Source: JBEEFP01 sp041166085 (GTDB lineage Bacteria > Actinomycetota > Acidimicrobiia > Acidimicrobiales > JAFATL01). Taken from it: 64,000 nucleotides of DNA. This document shows, piece after piece, positions 24,174-33,402 of this stretch. Under the pieces are notes generated by a model, which was not told where the DNA came from, made no database searches, and was given only the letters and a program-made list of their open reading frames with translations. Made by a program: the position numbers and the translations under genes. Location of the stretch: NCBI GenBank assembly GCA_041166085.1, contig JBEEFP010000067.1, forward strand, positions 1 to 64,000, in the 5' to 3' direction. Positions within the stretch are counted from its first letter, which is position 1; each line of letters opens with the position of its first letter.

Positions 24174-26030
24174 TCAGGACAATCCGGGTGAACCGGGTTG
24201 TTCTTCGCAGGCGCCGCCCAAGTAGTTGGCCAGGAACTTCTCGGCTTTGGCGTAGAAGTCGAGGCGGTTCTCGGGTTTGGCGAACCCGTGGCCCTCGTCC
24301 TCGTAGAGCAGGTACTCGTGCGGAACGCCGTTCTCGCGCATCGCCTCGACGATCTGCTCGGACTCAGCCTGCTTCACCCGCGGGTCGTTGGCGCCCTGGG
24401 CGATGAGCATGGGGATCTTGATCCGGTCGACCTTCGAGAGTGGCGATCGTGACCAGAGGAAGTCCTCCTCCGTCTCGGGGTTGCCGACCCTCGTGTGGAA
24501 CAGCGCGACCTGCGGTGCCCAGTACGGCGGGATCGACTCGATGAGCGTCTTGATCGACGACGGACCGACGATGTCGACCGCGCACCGGAACACGTCCGGC
24601 GTGAACGTCGCCCCGACCAGCGCCGCGTACCCGCCGTACGACCCGCCGTAGATCGCCACCCGCTCCTTGTCGACCCATCCCTGCGCGACGACGTAGTCCA
24701 CCGCATCGATGAGGTCGTCGTGCATCTTGCCGCCCCACTCGCGGTCGCCCGCGTTCACGAACTCCTTCCCGTACCCGGTGGACCCCCGGTAGTTGACCTG
24801 GACGCACAGGTATCCACGCGACGCGAACCACTGCGCCTCCGGATTGAGACCCCACACGTCGCGCACCCACGGACCGCCGTGCACGTTCACGACCGCGGGC
24901 AGACCAGTGCGGGCGACACCAGTCGGGAACGACACGTACCCGTGCACCTCGAGCCCGTCCCGCGCCACGAAGGAGAACGCCTCCATGGGTGCCAATTCGT
25001 ACTTCTCGAGCTCCGGCCGCTGCGAGAACAAGTGAGTGCCGGTCTGCGCGTCGCGGTCCCACCGGTAGTACTGGACGGGACCGTCGTCGCCCGAGAACGC
25101 GACGACCCACACCCGATCCGCGTGATCACGGCTGAGCAGCGACAGGTCGCCCGCATGCAGCTTGGCCAGGCCGTCCATGTCCGTCGCGACGGACTGGTCG
25201 AGCACCTGCCACTCCAACCGGTCCTTGAGCACACCCACCAGCTGCGGCTCGCGCGTGTCGGGATGCTGGACGACCTGCGTCACGTCGTACTGCGGGTCCT
25301 CGAACAGCACCGCTTGCTCCTTCGTCGCCACATCGATGCGGACGAGCCGTCCCGCGTTGGCACCGGCAGACGTGATGGCGAACAACGACGCTCCGTCGGC
25401 CGAGAACCCCAAAGGCTGCGTCGTCAGCGCGTCCTCCTGTCCGACCGTCAGCAGCGGCTCCCACTCGCCGCTCGAAGCCGAACGCAGCAACAACACGAAG
25501 CCCCCGTCGGGCGTCGGCGCGATGCCGAGACGGACCTCGAGATCCTCGTCGGCCACCCAGCCGATGAACCCCGGGTTCTCCTCGATCTTCTCCAATGACC
25601 CCGTACGGAAGTCGAGCAGGTACACGTCGTGCAGCTGTTCGTTGTCCTTGTTCAGGCCGACCAACAGCTCGTGGGGACGACGCTTCGACTCGCCGATGGG
25701 CTGGGCCTGCACGCCGTCGAACGGCGTCAGATCGGTCGTGGCGCCGGACTCGAGGTCCACCGAGTACAGCCGCCAGTTCTCGTCGCCGCCCTTGTCCTGC
25801 ACGTAGGCGAGATGCTGGTTGTCATGGGCCCAGTCGAAGAACCGGATGCCGCGGTCGCGATCATCGGTGACGACCTCGGCACCGCCGTCCAACGACCCGA
25901 CGAAGACGTTCAGCACGCCCTCGTGCGGGGCGATGTAGGCCAGCCGCTTACCGTCCGGAGACACCCGGGGACTGAGGCGCTCGGGGTTGCCGAAGAGGAC
26001 GTCGCGAGGGATCAGATCGGTGGTCGTCAT
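24174..26030 (-). CDS. S9 family prolyl-oligopeptidase-type peptidase
   Basis: 618-residue serine peptidase (acylaminoacyl/dipeptidyl peptidase type). N-terminal beta-propeller of WD-like strands (about 15-350, e.g. LSPRVSPDGKRLAYIA) and a C-terminal alpha/beta-hydrolase domain with VNVHGGPW, nucleophile GGSYGGYAAL, acid GANDPRV and catalytic His in DEGHGF. No signal peptide, so probably cytoplasmic turnover of short peptides. Divergent from the Lrp-like gene with 27 bp between start codons. Confidence 0.93.
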   Translation of the reverse strand: MTTTDLIPRDVLFGNPERLSPRVSPDGKRLAYIAPHEGVLNVFVGSLDGGAEVVTDDRDRGIRFFDWAHDNQHLAYVQDKGGDENWRLYSVDLESGATTDLTPFDGVQAQPIGESKRRPHELLVGLNKDNEQLHDVYLLDFRTGSLEKIEENPGFIGWVADEDLEVRLGIAPTPDGGFVLLLRSASSGEWEPLLTVGQEDALTTQPLGFSADGASLFAITSAGANAGRLVRIDVATKEQAVLFEDPQYDVTQVVQHPDTREPQLVGVLKDRLEWQVLDQSVATDMDGLAKLHAGDLSLLSRDHADRVWVVAFSGDDGPVQYYRWDRDAQTGTHLFSQRPELEKYELAPMEAFSFVARDGLEVHGYVSFPTGVARTGLPAVVNVHGGPWVRDVWGLNPEAQWFASRGYLCVQVNYRGSTGYGKEFVNAGDREWGGKMHDDLIDAVDYVVAQGWVDKERVAIYGGSYGGYAALVGATFTPDVFRCAVDIVGPSSIKTLIESIPPYWAPQVALFHTRVGNPETEEDFLWSRSPLSKVDRIKIPMLIAQGANDPRVKQAESEQIVEAMRENGVPHEYLLYEDEGHGFAKPENRLDFYAKAEKFLANYLGGACEEQPGSPGLS

Positions 26031-26045
26031 CGAGAGCCCTTCTAC

Positions 26046-26051
26046 TACGAT
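26046..26051 (+). promoter_or_regulatory. -10 box (TACGAT) of a leaderless gene
   Basis: TACGAT lies 6 nt before the ATG at 26058, within the 27-bp divergent gap with the S9 peptidase gene. Confidence 0.45.
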
Positions 26052-26057
26052 CCGGAC

Positions 26058-26294
26058 ATGGCCGTCAGCGCGTACGTGCTCATCCAGACCGAGGTCGGCA
26101 AGGCCGCCCTCGTCGCCGAAGAGGTCAACAAGATCGATGGCGTCGTCTCCGCCGAGGACGTCACCGGCCCCTACGACGTGATCGTCCGCGCCGAGGCCGG
26201 CTCAGTGGACGAGCTGGGCAAGATGGTGGTGAGCAAGGTGCAGCTGATCGACGGCATCACCCGCACCCTCACCTGCCCCGTCGTGCACCTGTAA
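26058..26294 (+). CDS. Lrp/AsnC ligand-binding (RAM) domain protein
   Basis: 78-residue stand-alone regulator-of-amino-acid-metabolism domain: AYVLIQTEVGKAALVAEEVN, then VTGPYDVIVRAEAGSVDELG and a C-terminal GITRTLTCPVVHL. It lacks the DNA-binding HTH of full Lrp proteins; such solo RAM proteins are common in actinobacteria and may sense amino acids or modulate partners. Monocistronic by position. Confidence 0.85.
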   Translation: MAVSAYVLIQTEVGKAALVAEEVNKIDGVVSAEDVTGPYDVIVRAEAGSVDELGKMVVSKVQLIDGITRTLTCPVVHL

Positions 26295-26326
26295 CCACTG
26301 CCCGCTTGCAGCTGCGCTCGCGCACG

Positions 26327-26695
26327 TCACGCCTTGAGCACGGCCCGGATTCCGAGGCCCATCACGAACAGGCCGCCGAAGCCGTAGAGCAGGTACACGC
26401 GGTCGCGCAGCTGCTGCCGGTAGGAGTAGAGGATGCCCACGGCGATGAACGCGACGAACCCGTAGAACATGTGGAACTGGGGCGCCTCGCGCTTCTGTCC
26501 CGCCACGAGCCCGACGCCGAGCATCACCTGGACGGGGATGGCGATCTCGACGCACGCGGTGAACCACCACAGCGCACGTGTCCGCAGCGACGGAAAGCGA
26601 TGAGCGGCCAGGGCCCACAGCCCCGCCAGTGCGTTGCCGATGATGACGACCCACGCCCAGGCGGCGTGGACGTCGAGGAGGGTCAGCTGGGTCAG
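26327..26695 (-). CDS. Four-helix membrane protein, possible CTG start
   Basis: The nearest canonical start (GTG at 26527) encodes only 66 residues with two helices. The frame continues open upstream and encodes two more convincing helices (WAWVVIIGNALAGLWAL and ALWWFTACVEIAIPVQV). The first start-like codon is CTG at 26695, overlapping the stop codon of the ferritin-like gene as CTGA. That gives 122 residues and four helices. No recognised family. It would be translationally coupled to the upstream gene. A frameshift in the sequence is an alternative explanation. Confidence 0.55.
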   Translation of the reverse strand: MTQLTLLDVHAAWAWVVIIGNALAGLWALAAHRFPSLRTRALWWFTACVEIAIPVQVMLGVGLVAGQKREAPQFHMFYGFVAFIAVGILYSYRQQLRDRVYLLYGFGGLFVMGLGIRAVLKA

Positions 26696-27513
26696 GCGGA
26701 CGGCTGCTGCATGGCAGCAACCGCTTCCGCCTCGGCCTGCGCCTCGGCAGCCACGTCGACGAGGTCGGTGATCTCCTCCTCGGAGAACCCGGCCATGGAG
26801 CGGAACTTGCGGGCGAGGTGGACGGGGTTCTCCTCGGACTCACCGCGGAAGCCGCCGAAGCTGAACAGCTTGTCGACGGTGCGCTGGAACTCGAGGGCGG
26901 TCTTCTGCCGCTCCTTGTCCTTCTCGGTGAGCCGGCGCAGCCAGTCCGAACCCATCTTCACGTGGGTGACCTCGTCAGCCAGCATCCAGTCCTCGCAGAA
27001 GTAGAGGACAGGGTCGCTGCTCACCTCGCCGTACTCGCGCATGGTGTTGAACACGTCGATGGCCAGACCCTCGAGGGCGCGGTTCACGCCGGTGAGGCGC
27101 AGGACCGGATCGGCGTTGCACGCCGCCTGGAACAGCATGGTCTGTTCTGAGAACTCGCCGATGGCTGTGCCCATGTGCTCGGTGAGCTTCACCGAGATCT
27201 CGACGTGACGGGACTCGTCCCAGCACTGGCGCGCCATGTCGAGCTTCATGGCGAAGGGCACCTCTTCGCGGCCGGTGCCGGTGTCGAAGTCGTAACAGGT
27301 GCGGCCCGCGCCCTCGAGGGCCTGGATCTCGCCCACGAAGATGCTGTGCATGAGGCCGCGGGCGGCGTCGGGCGAGTCTGGATCGCTCGGCTTGAACGCC
27401 GCTCCCTGGCGCAGGCGGCTCGACCGCCGCGGGTCGAACACGACGTCCTCGATCTGGATCCGCTGGAACCGATCGTCCCTCGCCAAATCGTCAACGGACA
27501 GCATGCGCTTCAC
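26692..27513 (-). CDS. Ferritin-like diiron-domain protein
   Basis: 273 residues from GTG, preceded by an excellent GGAGGAG 5 nt upstream. A helical bundle with metal-ligand-type motifs CWDESRHVEISVKL (E-x-x-H) and MLADEVTHVKMG (E-x-x-H), plus an upstream E in VGEIQALEGAGR, suggests a ferritin-like di-metal site. Related to uncharacterised ferritin-like proteins (DUF455 type). Substrate unknown. An Ala/Glu-rich tail ends AAMQQPSA. Confidence 0.7.
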   Translation of the reverse strand: MKRMLSVDDLARDDRFQRIQIEDVVFDPRRSSRLRQGAAFKPSDPDSPDAARGLMHSIFVGEIQALEGAGRTCYDFDTGTGREEVPFAMKLDMARQCWDESRHVEISVKLTEHMGTAIGEFSEQTMLFQAACNADPVLRLTGVNRALEGLAIDVFNTMREYGEVSSDPVLYFCEDWMLADEVTHVKMGSDWLRRLTEKDKERQKTALEFQRTVDKLFSFGGFRGESEENPVHLARKFRSMAGFSEEEITDLVDVAAEAQAEAEAVAAMQQPSA

Positions 27514-27544
27514 GAGAACTCCTCCTTGATCTACCCGCACGATC

Positions 27545-29647
27545 CTACCGGTGTGCGGGCTGCACCCTGCGACGGAGCGCGCCAGCCAGCCCGGCCAGGG
27601 ACAGCACCAGCACTCCCGCAAGTGCCGGCGCCGTGTTGCCGCCCGTCGACGGGAGCACGCTCACACCCGCCACGTCGCCCCGCGCCTGCCGCGAGCCGAG
27701 CACGTCCGTGGACCCGGCGCCCTGGCTGGCGGCCACGTACTTCGGCAGCGGTGCGCCGACGTACACCTGGCGCGACACCGACGGGATGAGGCCCTTGTCG
27801 CTGCCCTTGTTGATGAACAGCATGTACGGCCCGGCAGGGAGGACGGCGCGGTTGTCGGTCAGGGAGACCGTCACGTTGCCGTCGCCCGCGGACGTGATCG
27901 GCAGCACGACGGTCCGCTGATCCGCGTCGACCAGGTGGGTGAGCGAGGGATTGCGCACCAGCACGACGCTCTTGATGGACCCGGGGTCGCTGGTGGGGAC
28001 CACGAGCTGGCTGCCGTAGTCGAGGGACTGCTTGACGTTGCCGATGACGGGGCGGTCGCCCTTGAACATGTACGGCGGGCTGTAGATCTCGAGCGACGCG
28101 TCGCGGCTGTTGTTCGAGAACCCGCCCGGGAAGGTCATGACCTTCGTGTAGTTGTTCGGGATGGGCGAGTGACCGCCCACGAGCACCCGTCCGTCGGGAA
28201 GCAGGATGGCGGTGTTGTGGTACACCCGGTCGTGACTCTCGGACGCGACGGGCGCCCAGCTGCCGCCGCCCTTGCCGTCCGGCGTGAACAGCTCGGCTTG
28301 GTGGATCGGCATGCCGTCACCGGGGCCCACCACCTCGTCGAGGCTTGCGCCGGAGACGGCAAACACCGACCCGTCCGGCAACGCGACACCGCTGGAGTAC
28401 CAACGACCCTGGCTCAGGGGACCGGTGACGGTCGTGGCCAATGACTCCTTGCCGTCCTTCCCGACGGTGACGGTGTTGATGCGGCTGAACGGCGTGCCGA
28501 GCACAGTGCCGGGCGTGGGGGCCAGGATGCCGCCCGCAGACAGGAAGGACGCGCTGTCGTAGGGCGCCTCGAGCGGCAACATGATCGAGAAGGTCGATCC
28601 CCGGAAGCCCATCTGCGTGAGGTCACCTGTATCCATGCCGGGGATGCCGAGGTCGGTCCACGACTTGGTGCCCGGGTCGTAGGACGCGGCGATGTTCCAG
28701 GTGGCCTCGTCGTACGCCTGGCCCATGGGGTTGAACACCTGGCCGGCGGCGTCGTAGTACACGTGGCCGTTCGGCAGCATGTGGATCCGCGGGTACAGCG
28801 GCAGGCTGCGCTCACCCGCAGGCCCATTGTCCTTCCAGGCATTCGCGCCGACGTCGTAGGTCTCGGTCTGCGGGACGTTCTTCCCCGAGTTGGGCAGGTT
28901 CTTCTGGTCGAGGTACAGCGGCTTCAACAGCTTGGTGACGCCGCTGGCCACGAAGACGTCTCCGTCGGCGAGGGTGACGGCGCTGGGGTACCAGCGGCCC
29001 CAGTTCATCGAGCTCACCTGGCGCCACGTGTTGTCTTCGGGGTTGAAGATGCGGGCCGCCTTCAGGCCCTCGAGCTCGGTGAGCCCGAACTGATCGTTGA
29101 CCTTGGGCTCGGAGTAGTAGTCGGTGCCCCCGACCACGAGCACACGACCGTCCGGCAACTGGACGTGCGATGTGCAGAAGAGGCCTCCGTCGTTGAGCGC
29201 CGGATCGGCGGGCGCGCCGACATCGCTCTCCTTGTTGCCCTCCAGGTTGGCGCCGCCGCGCGCCGGGTCGGTGGTCGCCCACTTGCTGTCCGCCGGGTTG
29301 ACGGTGTCGAGGGTCAGCACGCGCACGAGCTCGTCGAGGAAGTCGGCGCCGCCTTCGAGGAGAACCGTCGCCTTCATCGACTCGGTGCCCTCGAGGGCGT
29401 CCCAGTAGAGGACCTTCCCGTTGGGGAGCATGACGGTGGACGCGGCGGCGGGCAGGCACGTGTTGCCGTCGCCCGGCGTCTTGCAGCCCGCGGTGTCGGG
29501 ACTGTCGGGCTGGCCGTCCTCTCGGAAGGGCTTGGCGAACGAACCGACCTGGGCGGGGTCGGGATCGGCGGCGCGCGCCGGTCCCAACAGCGCGGCAGTG
29601 CTGACGGTCAACGCCCCTGCGAACACGACGGCCAGCCACTTCCGCAT
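27545..29647 (-). CDS. Secreted galactose/glyoxal-oxidase-like copper-radical enzyme with LPXTG anchor
   Basis: 700 residues. Signal peptide (1-27, ending PARA|ADPD), Kelch-like beta-propeller with repeated LPDGRVLVVGG-type strands, candidate redox Cys in GGLFCTSHVQLPDG, candidate axial Tyr-His in DRVYHNTAILLPDG, and a C-terminal DUF1929 domain (YSPPYMFKGDRPVI). It ends with LPSTGGNTAP, a hydrophobic helix and RRRVQPAHR, a sortase-type wall anchor. Such oxidases convert aldehydes or sugars to acids with release of H2O2. A strong GGAGG precedes the ATG. Substrate unknown; no cellulose-synthase-like partner is adjacent. Confidence 0.88.
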   Translation of the reverse strand: MRKWLAVVFAGALTVSTAALLGPARAADPDPAQVGSFAKPFREDGQPDSPDTAGCKTPGDGNTCLPAAASTVMLPNGKVLYWDALEGTESMKATVLLEGGADFLDELVRVLTLDTVNPADSKWATTDPARGGANLEGNKESDVGAPADPALNDGGLFCTSHVQLPDGRVLVVGGTDYYSEPKVNDQFGLTELEGLKAARIFNPEDNTWRQVSSMNWGRWYPSAVTLADGDVFVASGVTKLLKPLYLDQKNLPNSGKNVPQTETYDVGANAWKDNGPAGERSLPLYPRIHMLPNGHVYYDAAGQVFNPMGQAYDEATWNIAASYDPGTKSWTDLGIPGMDTGDLTQMGFRGSTFSIMLPLEAPYDSASFLSAGGILAPTPGTVLGTPFSRINTVTVGKDGKESLATTVTGPLSQGRWYSSGVALPDGSVFAVSGASLDEVVGPGDGMPIHQAELFTPDGKGGGSWAPVASESHDRVYHNTAILLPDGRVLVGGHSPIPNNYTKVMTFPGGFSNNSRDASLEIYSPPYMFKGDRPVIGNVKQSLDYGSQLVVPTSDPGSIKSVVLVRNPSLTHLVDADQRTVVLPITSAGDGNVTVSLTDNRAVLPAGPYMLFINKGSDKGLIPSVSRQVYVGAPLPKYVAASQGAGSTDVLGSRQARGDVAGVSVLPSTGGNTAPALAGVLVLSLAGLAGALRRRVQPAHR

Positions 29648-29715
29648 CGAACCCACCTCCAGGATCCCTCCCCAGAGGAATCGGACAACCTTCTCATTTC
29701 TTACGCTCGGCCGCA

Positions 29716-29721
29716 TACCCT
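29716..29721 (+). promoter_or_regulatory. -10 box (TACCCT) of the HIT gene
   Basis: TACCCT ends 6 nt before the GTG at 29728, in the 80-bp divergent region with the copper-oxidase gene. Confidence 0.45.
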
Positions 29722-29727
29722 CTCGCC

Positions 29728-30162
29728 GTGGACGACTGCCAGATCTGCGCCCGGGAGACGGCGGCGGACGAGCCACCGGGCGGGTGGGTGCTGCGCACGG
29801 AACGCTGGTCGGCGTGCGTGGCCGAGGGCTACGAGGCGCCCGGGTGGCTGTTCCTGCAGACCATCCGCCACACCGAAGGGCCGATGGGGATGGACAGCGA
29901 GGAGGCTGGCGAGCTCGGCCTCGACATCGCGCATCTGACCAGCGCCATCCAGGCGGTCACGGACGCGGAGAAGGTCTACGTGCTGGCCTACGGCGAGCGC
30001 TTCCCCCATTTCCACCTGGTGCTCATCCCCCGGATGCCCTTCGCCCCGCCCGAGCTCATGGGTCCCGGCCTGTTCACGAGAGTCGACGACATCATCGACG
30101 TGGCCGAGGCGGCGGCGACGGCAGCTGCCATTCGTGACGTGCTCGCCGAGGACGAGCCGTGA
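29728..30162 (+). CDS. HIT-family protein
   Basis: 144 residues. Starts DDCQICARE (zinc-like Cys pair typical of HIT proteins) and contains the histidine-triad-type stretch RFPHFHLVLIPR, where the last His of the classical HxHxH triad is not evident. Probably a nucleotide hydrolase/transferase of the HIT superfamily; activity uncertain. Followed after 24 bp by the large phosphatase gene. Confidence 0.75.
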   Translation: MDDCQICARETAADEPPGGWVLRTERWSACVAEGYEAPGWLFLQTIRHTEGPMGMDSEEAGELGLDIAHLTSAIQAVTDAEKVYVLAYGERFPHFHLVLIPRMPFAPPELMGPGLFTRVDDIIDVAEAAATAAAIRDVLAEDEP

Positions 30163-30186
30163 GCTCGGCTGTACCGTAGGAACGGC

Positions 30187-33100
30187 GTGGACGCTGGTGG
30201 AGCTTCTGCACCGCTGCTCGCATGCGAGCTGACGGCGGGTGACGAGGTCGGCGCGGCGCGGGAGCGGTTGACCTTCCTGCTCGAGGCGAGTGACGTCATC
30301 ACCTCGTCACTGGACATGAGCGAGACGCTCGCTCGAGTCGCCCGCCTGATCGTCCCCCGCCTGGCCGACTGGTGCTCGATCCACCTGCTGGGCGAGGACG
30401 GCCAACTGCACAGGGTCGGCGTGCATCACCGCGACCCGACCAAGATCGCCATGGCCGAGGAGCTCATGGCCCGCCAGCGGGTCAACGTGCAAGGTGATCA
30501 CCCCGTCGGTGACGCCATCCGCAGCGGACGGCCCCAGATCCTCAGCGACGTCCCGCGCGACTTCGTCCTCAGCAATGCCAACGACGATCGGGACGTCGAG
30601 CTGTACGACGCCCTCGGGTCGCGCTCCGCAATCGCCGCTCCGCTCGTCGCGAGGGGCCGCGTCCTCGGTGTCATCGGTCTGTCCCTCGGAGCGTCGAGCC
30701 GGAACTACCAGCCCGACGATCTCGTGTTGGTCGAGCTCTTGTCGCGCCGGTGCGCGGTGGCGGTCGACAACGCCCAGCTGCACGAGCAAGTGCAGGCTGC
30801 TCTCCAGCACAGCGACGAGTCGGCCGCGCTGCTCGACGCCGTCTTCCGTGCCGCGCCTGCCGGCCTCGGCTTCGTCGACCCGGAGCTCCGCTACGTGCGG
30901 GTCAACGCCACCCTCGCAGCAGTGCACGGCATCGACCCGGAGGCGCATAGGGGCCGGCTCATCCGAGAGCTCGTTCCCGACCTGGCGCCGTTGGTCGAGC
31001 CCGCGTGCGAGAAGGTGCTGGCCACCGGCGACACGGTCGGCAACATCGAGCTCCGAGGCGAGCTGCCACGCCGGCCCGGGGCGACGCACGACTGGTTGGC
31101 GAGCTTCTTCCCGGTACCAGGTCCGTCCGGCGAGGTCAGCGCCGTCGGCATCATCGTGCAGGACATCACTCCCGAGCGGGCGGCCCGGGAGGAGGTCAGG
31201 CAGCGGGCCCGCCAGCAGGCAGCGGTGGCCGAGCTCGGGGAGCGAGCGCTGCGGAACCCCGACGTGGCGGACCTGATGCAGGACGCGGTCAACGTCGTCG
31301 CCGACACCTTGAGCGTGGACCTGGCGTCGCTGCTCGCGCTCGACGAGGCGGCGGGGGTGCTTCGCACCCGCGCCCTCACCGGCTGGCCGGCGGAGCGTGC
31401 GGCGTGGGAGGTGGCCGCCACGGCGGAGACGCTCAGCGGCGCCACGCTGCGCCAGAACCGGCCCATCGTGTCGACCGACGTTCCCAAGGAGCACCGGTTC
31501 AGCGTGGCCGATGCCCTCCTTGCCGAGTCGGTGGTCAGTCTCATCAGTGTTCCCATCCGCGGCACGGAAGCGGCGGTCGGCGTGCTCCACGCCGCCATCC
31601 GCACGCCGCGCGACTGGTCGGCGTACGACGTGGACTTCCTGCAGGCCGTCGCCAACGTGGTCGGTGCGGCGTGGGCGCGTGCCGACGCCGAGACCGAGCT
31701 CCGCGAGGAGCGCGAGCGGCTCGGGCTCGCCCTCGAGGCCGGGCGCATGGGCATCTGGCACTGGGACATCGCCACTGGCGGGATCACGTGGTCCGAGACG
31801 ATGGAGGCAATCGTCGGCCTCGCGCCGGGGACCTTCGACGGCACCTACGAGACGTACCAGGGGTTCCTGCACCCGGACGACCGGCCGCGCGTCCAGGCAT
31901 CGGTGCGCCAGTCCATCGACGTCGGCACGCCGCACCACGTGCTGCACCGATTCGTCGGCGTCGACGGACGCCAGGGCTGGATGGAGGGCGTGGGGCGGGT
32001 CATCCGTGACGGCGCCGGTCAGCCCGTCGCCATGATCGGCGTGGCGACCGACGTCACCGCCCGCGAGGAGGCCCAGGCCGAGCGCGTCCGGCTGTTGGAG
32101 GCCGAGCAGGCCGCGCGAGCGGTCGCCGAGGAGGCCCAGGAACGCTTGGCCTTCCTGGCCGAAGCCAGTGCGGTGCTGGCCGAGTCGCTCGACTACCGCA
32201 GCGTGCTGGCGCGCGTCGCTCGCCTCGCCGTCCCCCGTCTCGCCGACTGGTGCAGCGTCGAGGTGCCCGAGGACGAGCAGCCGGAGACGCCCTTCGTCGT
32301 CGCCCACGTCGATCCGGCCAAGGTCGAGATGGCCCACGAGCTCCGGCGCCGGTACCCGCCATCGTTGGCCGAGGGCGACCTTGGCCTCGACGCCGTGATC
32401 CGCACCGGCAAGTCACAGCTCTACTCCGAGATCAACGACGCCATGCTGGCCGCGTCCGCAGTCGACGACGAGCACCTGATCTTGCTGCGGGAGCTCGAGA
32501 TGCGTTCAGGCATGCTCGTGCCCCTCATTGCGCGGGGGCGCACCATCGGCGCCATCACGTTCGTGTCGAGCGATGCCGAGCGGCGTTACGACGACGACGC
32601 CCTGGGTCTGGCCGAGGAGCTGGCCCGCCGGGCCGCGCTGGCCATCGACAACGCGCGGTTGTACCGCGAGCGCAGCCATGTGGCCCGGACGCTGCAACAG
32701 ACGCTTCTTCCCCCTCGCCTGCCCACCATCCCGGGGATCCAGATCGCCGCCCGCTATCGCTTCGCGGCCGAGGGCACCGAGATCGGCGGCGACTTCTACG
32801 ACCTGTTCGAGACGGCCGACGGTGCATGGGCCATCGTCATCGGAGACGCATGCGGCAAGGGCCCCGAAGCGGCCGCGCTCACGGGGCTGGCCCGCCACTC
32901 GTTGCGGGCCGCCGCCGTGCGCGAGCACAGCCCTGCCCGCGTCCTGCGCCTGCTGAACGAGACCATCCTCGATCAGGTGGCGGACAACCGCTTCCTCACG
33001 ATGGCCTACGTCCGGCTGGTGAGCGAAGGCGACTCGGCCCGTCTCACGGTCTCGTGCGGCGGCCACCCCGCGCCCGTGATCGTCCGGGCCCAGGGCGGCA

Positions 33101-33402
33101 TCGAGTTGGTGCGGGCGCCAGGAATGATCGTGGGCAGCCTGCCCAGCGCCGACTTCTCCGAGGAGACAGTGGTGCTCGGCCCGGGCGACGCCATCGTCCT
33201 CTACACCGACGGCGTCATCGAGGCCCGGCGCGAAGAGGAGATCTTCGGCGAGGAGCGTCTGCTCGAGCTCCTCGCCAGCTGCACCGGTCAGGACGCCCGC
33301 GCCATCGCCAACTCGGTCCGTCAGGCCGTCGGCGACTTCCTCCCGGGTCTCCCCCGCGACGACATGGCCATCCTGGTCATGCGCGTCATGAGTGTGGTCT
33401 AG
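30187..33402 (+). CDS. GAF/PAS multi-sensor SpoIIE-type PP2C phosphatase
   Basis: 1071-residue cytoplasmic signalling protein. Order by eye: GAF (about 25-195), PAS (215-335), GAF (350-500), PAS/PAC fold-3 (515-640), GAF (665-830), SpoIIE phosphatase (845-1070). The catalytic domain has EIGGDFYDLFE, VIGDACGKG and LYTDGVIEAR with the metal-binding Asp residues. The first and third GAF domains are clearly alike (ARVARLIVPRLADWCS and ARVARLAVPRLADWCS), an internal duplication. Expected to dephosphorylate an anti-anti-sigma factor in a partner-switching pathway; no RsbW/RsbV-type partner is nearby. Its end overlaps the convergent dehydrogenase by 4 bp. Confidence 0.92.
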   Translation: MDAGGASAPLLACELTAGDEVGAARERLTFLLEASDVITSSLDMSETLARVARLIVPRLADWCSIHLLGEDGQLHRVGVHHRDPTKIAMAEELMARQRVNVQGDHPVGDAIRSGRPQILSDVPRDFVLSNANDDRDVELYDALGSRSAIAAPLVARGRVLGVIGLSLGASSRNYQPDDLVLVELLSRRCAVAVDNAQLHEQVQAALQHSDESAALLDAVFRAAPAGLGFVDPELRYVRVNATLAAVHGIDPEAHRGRLIRELVPDLAPLVEPACEKVLATGDTVGNIELRGELPRRPGATHDWLASFFPVPGPSGEVSAVGIIVQDITPERAAREEVRQRARQQAAVAELGERALRNPDVADLMQDAVNVVADTLSVDLASLLALDEAAGVLRTRALTGWPAERAAWEVAATAETLSGATLRQNRPIVSTDVPKEHRFSVADALLAESVVSLISVPIRGTEAAVGVLHAAIRTPRDWSAYDVDFLQAVANVVGAAWARADAETELREERERLGLALEAGRMGIWHWDIATGGITWSETMEAIVGLAPGTFDGTYETYQGFLHPDDRPRVQASVRQSIDVGTPHHVLHRFVGVDGRQGWMEGVGRVIRDGAGQPVAMIGVATDVTAREEAQAERVRLLEAEQAARAVAEEAQERLAFLAEASAVLAESLDYRSVLARVARLAVPRLADWCSVEVPEDEQPETPFVVAHVDPAKVEMAHELRRRYPPSLAEGDLGLDAVIRTGKSQLYSEINDAMLAASAVDDEHLILLRELEMRSGMLVPLIARGRTIGAITFVSSDAERRYDDDALGLAEELARRAALAIDNARLYRERSHVARTLQQTLLPPRLPTIPGIQIAARYRFAAEGTEIGGDFYDLFETADGAWAIVIGDACGKGPEAAALTGLARHSLRAAAVREHSPARVLRLLNETILDQVADNRFLTMAYVRLVSEGDSARLTVSCGGHPAPVIVRAQGGIELVRAPGMIVGSLPSADFSEETVVLGPGDAIVLYTDGVIEARREEEIFGEERLLELLASCTGQDARAIANSVRQAVGDFLPGLPRDDMAILVMRVMSVV

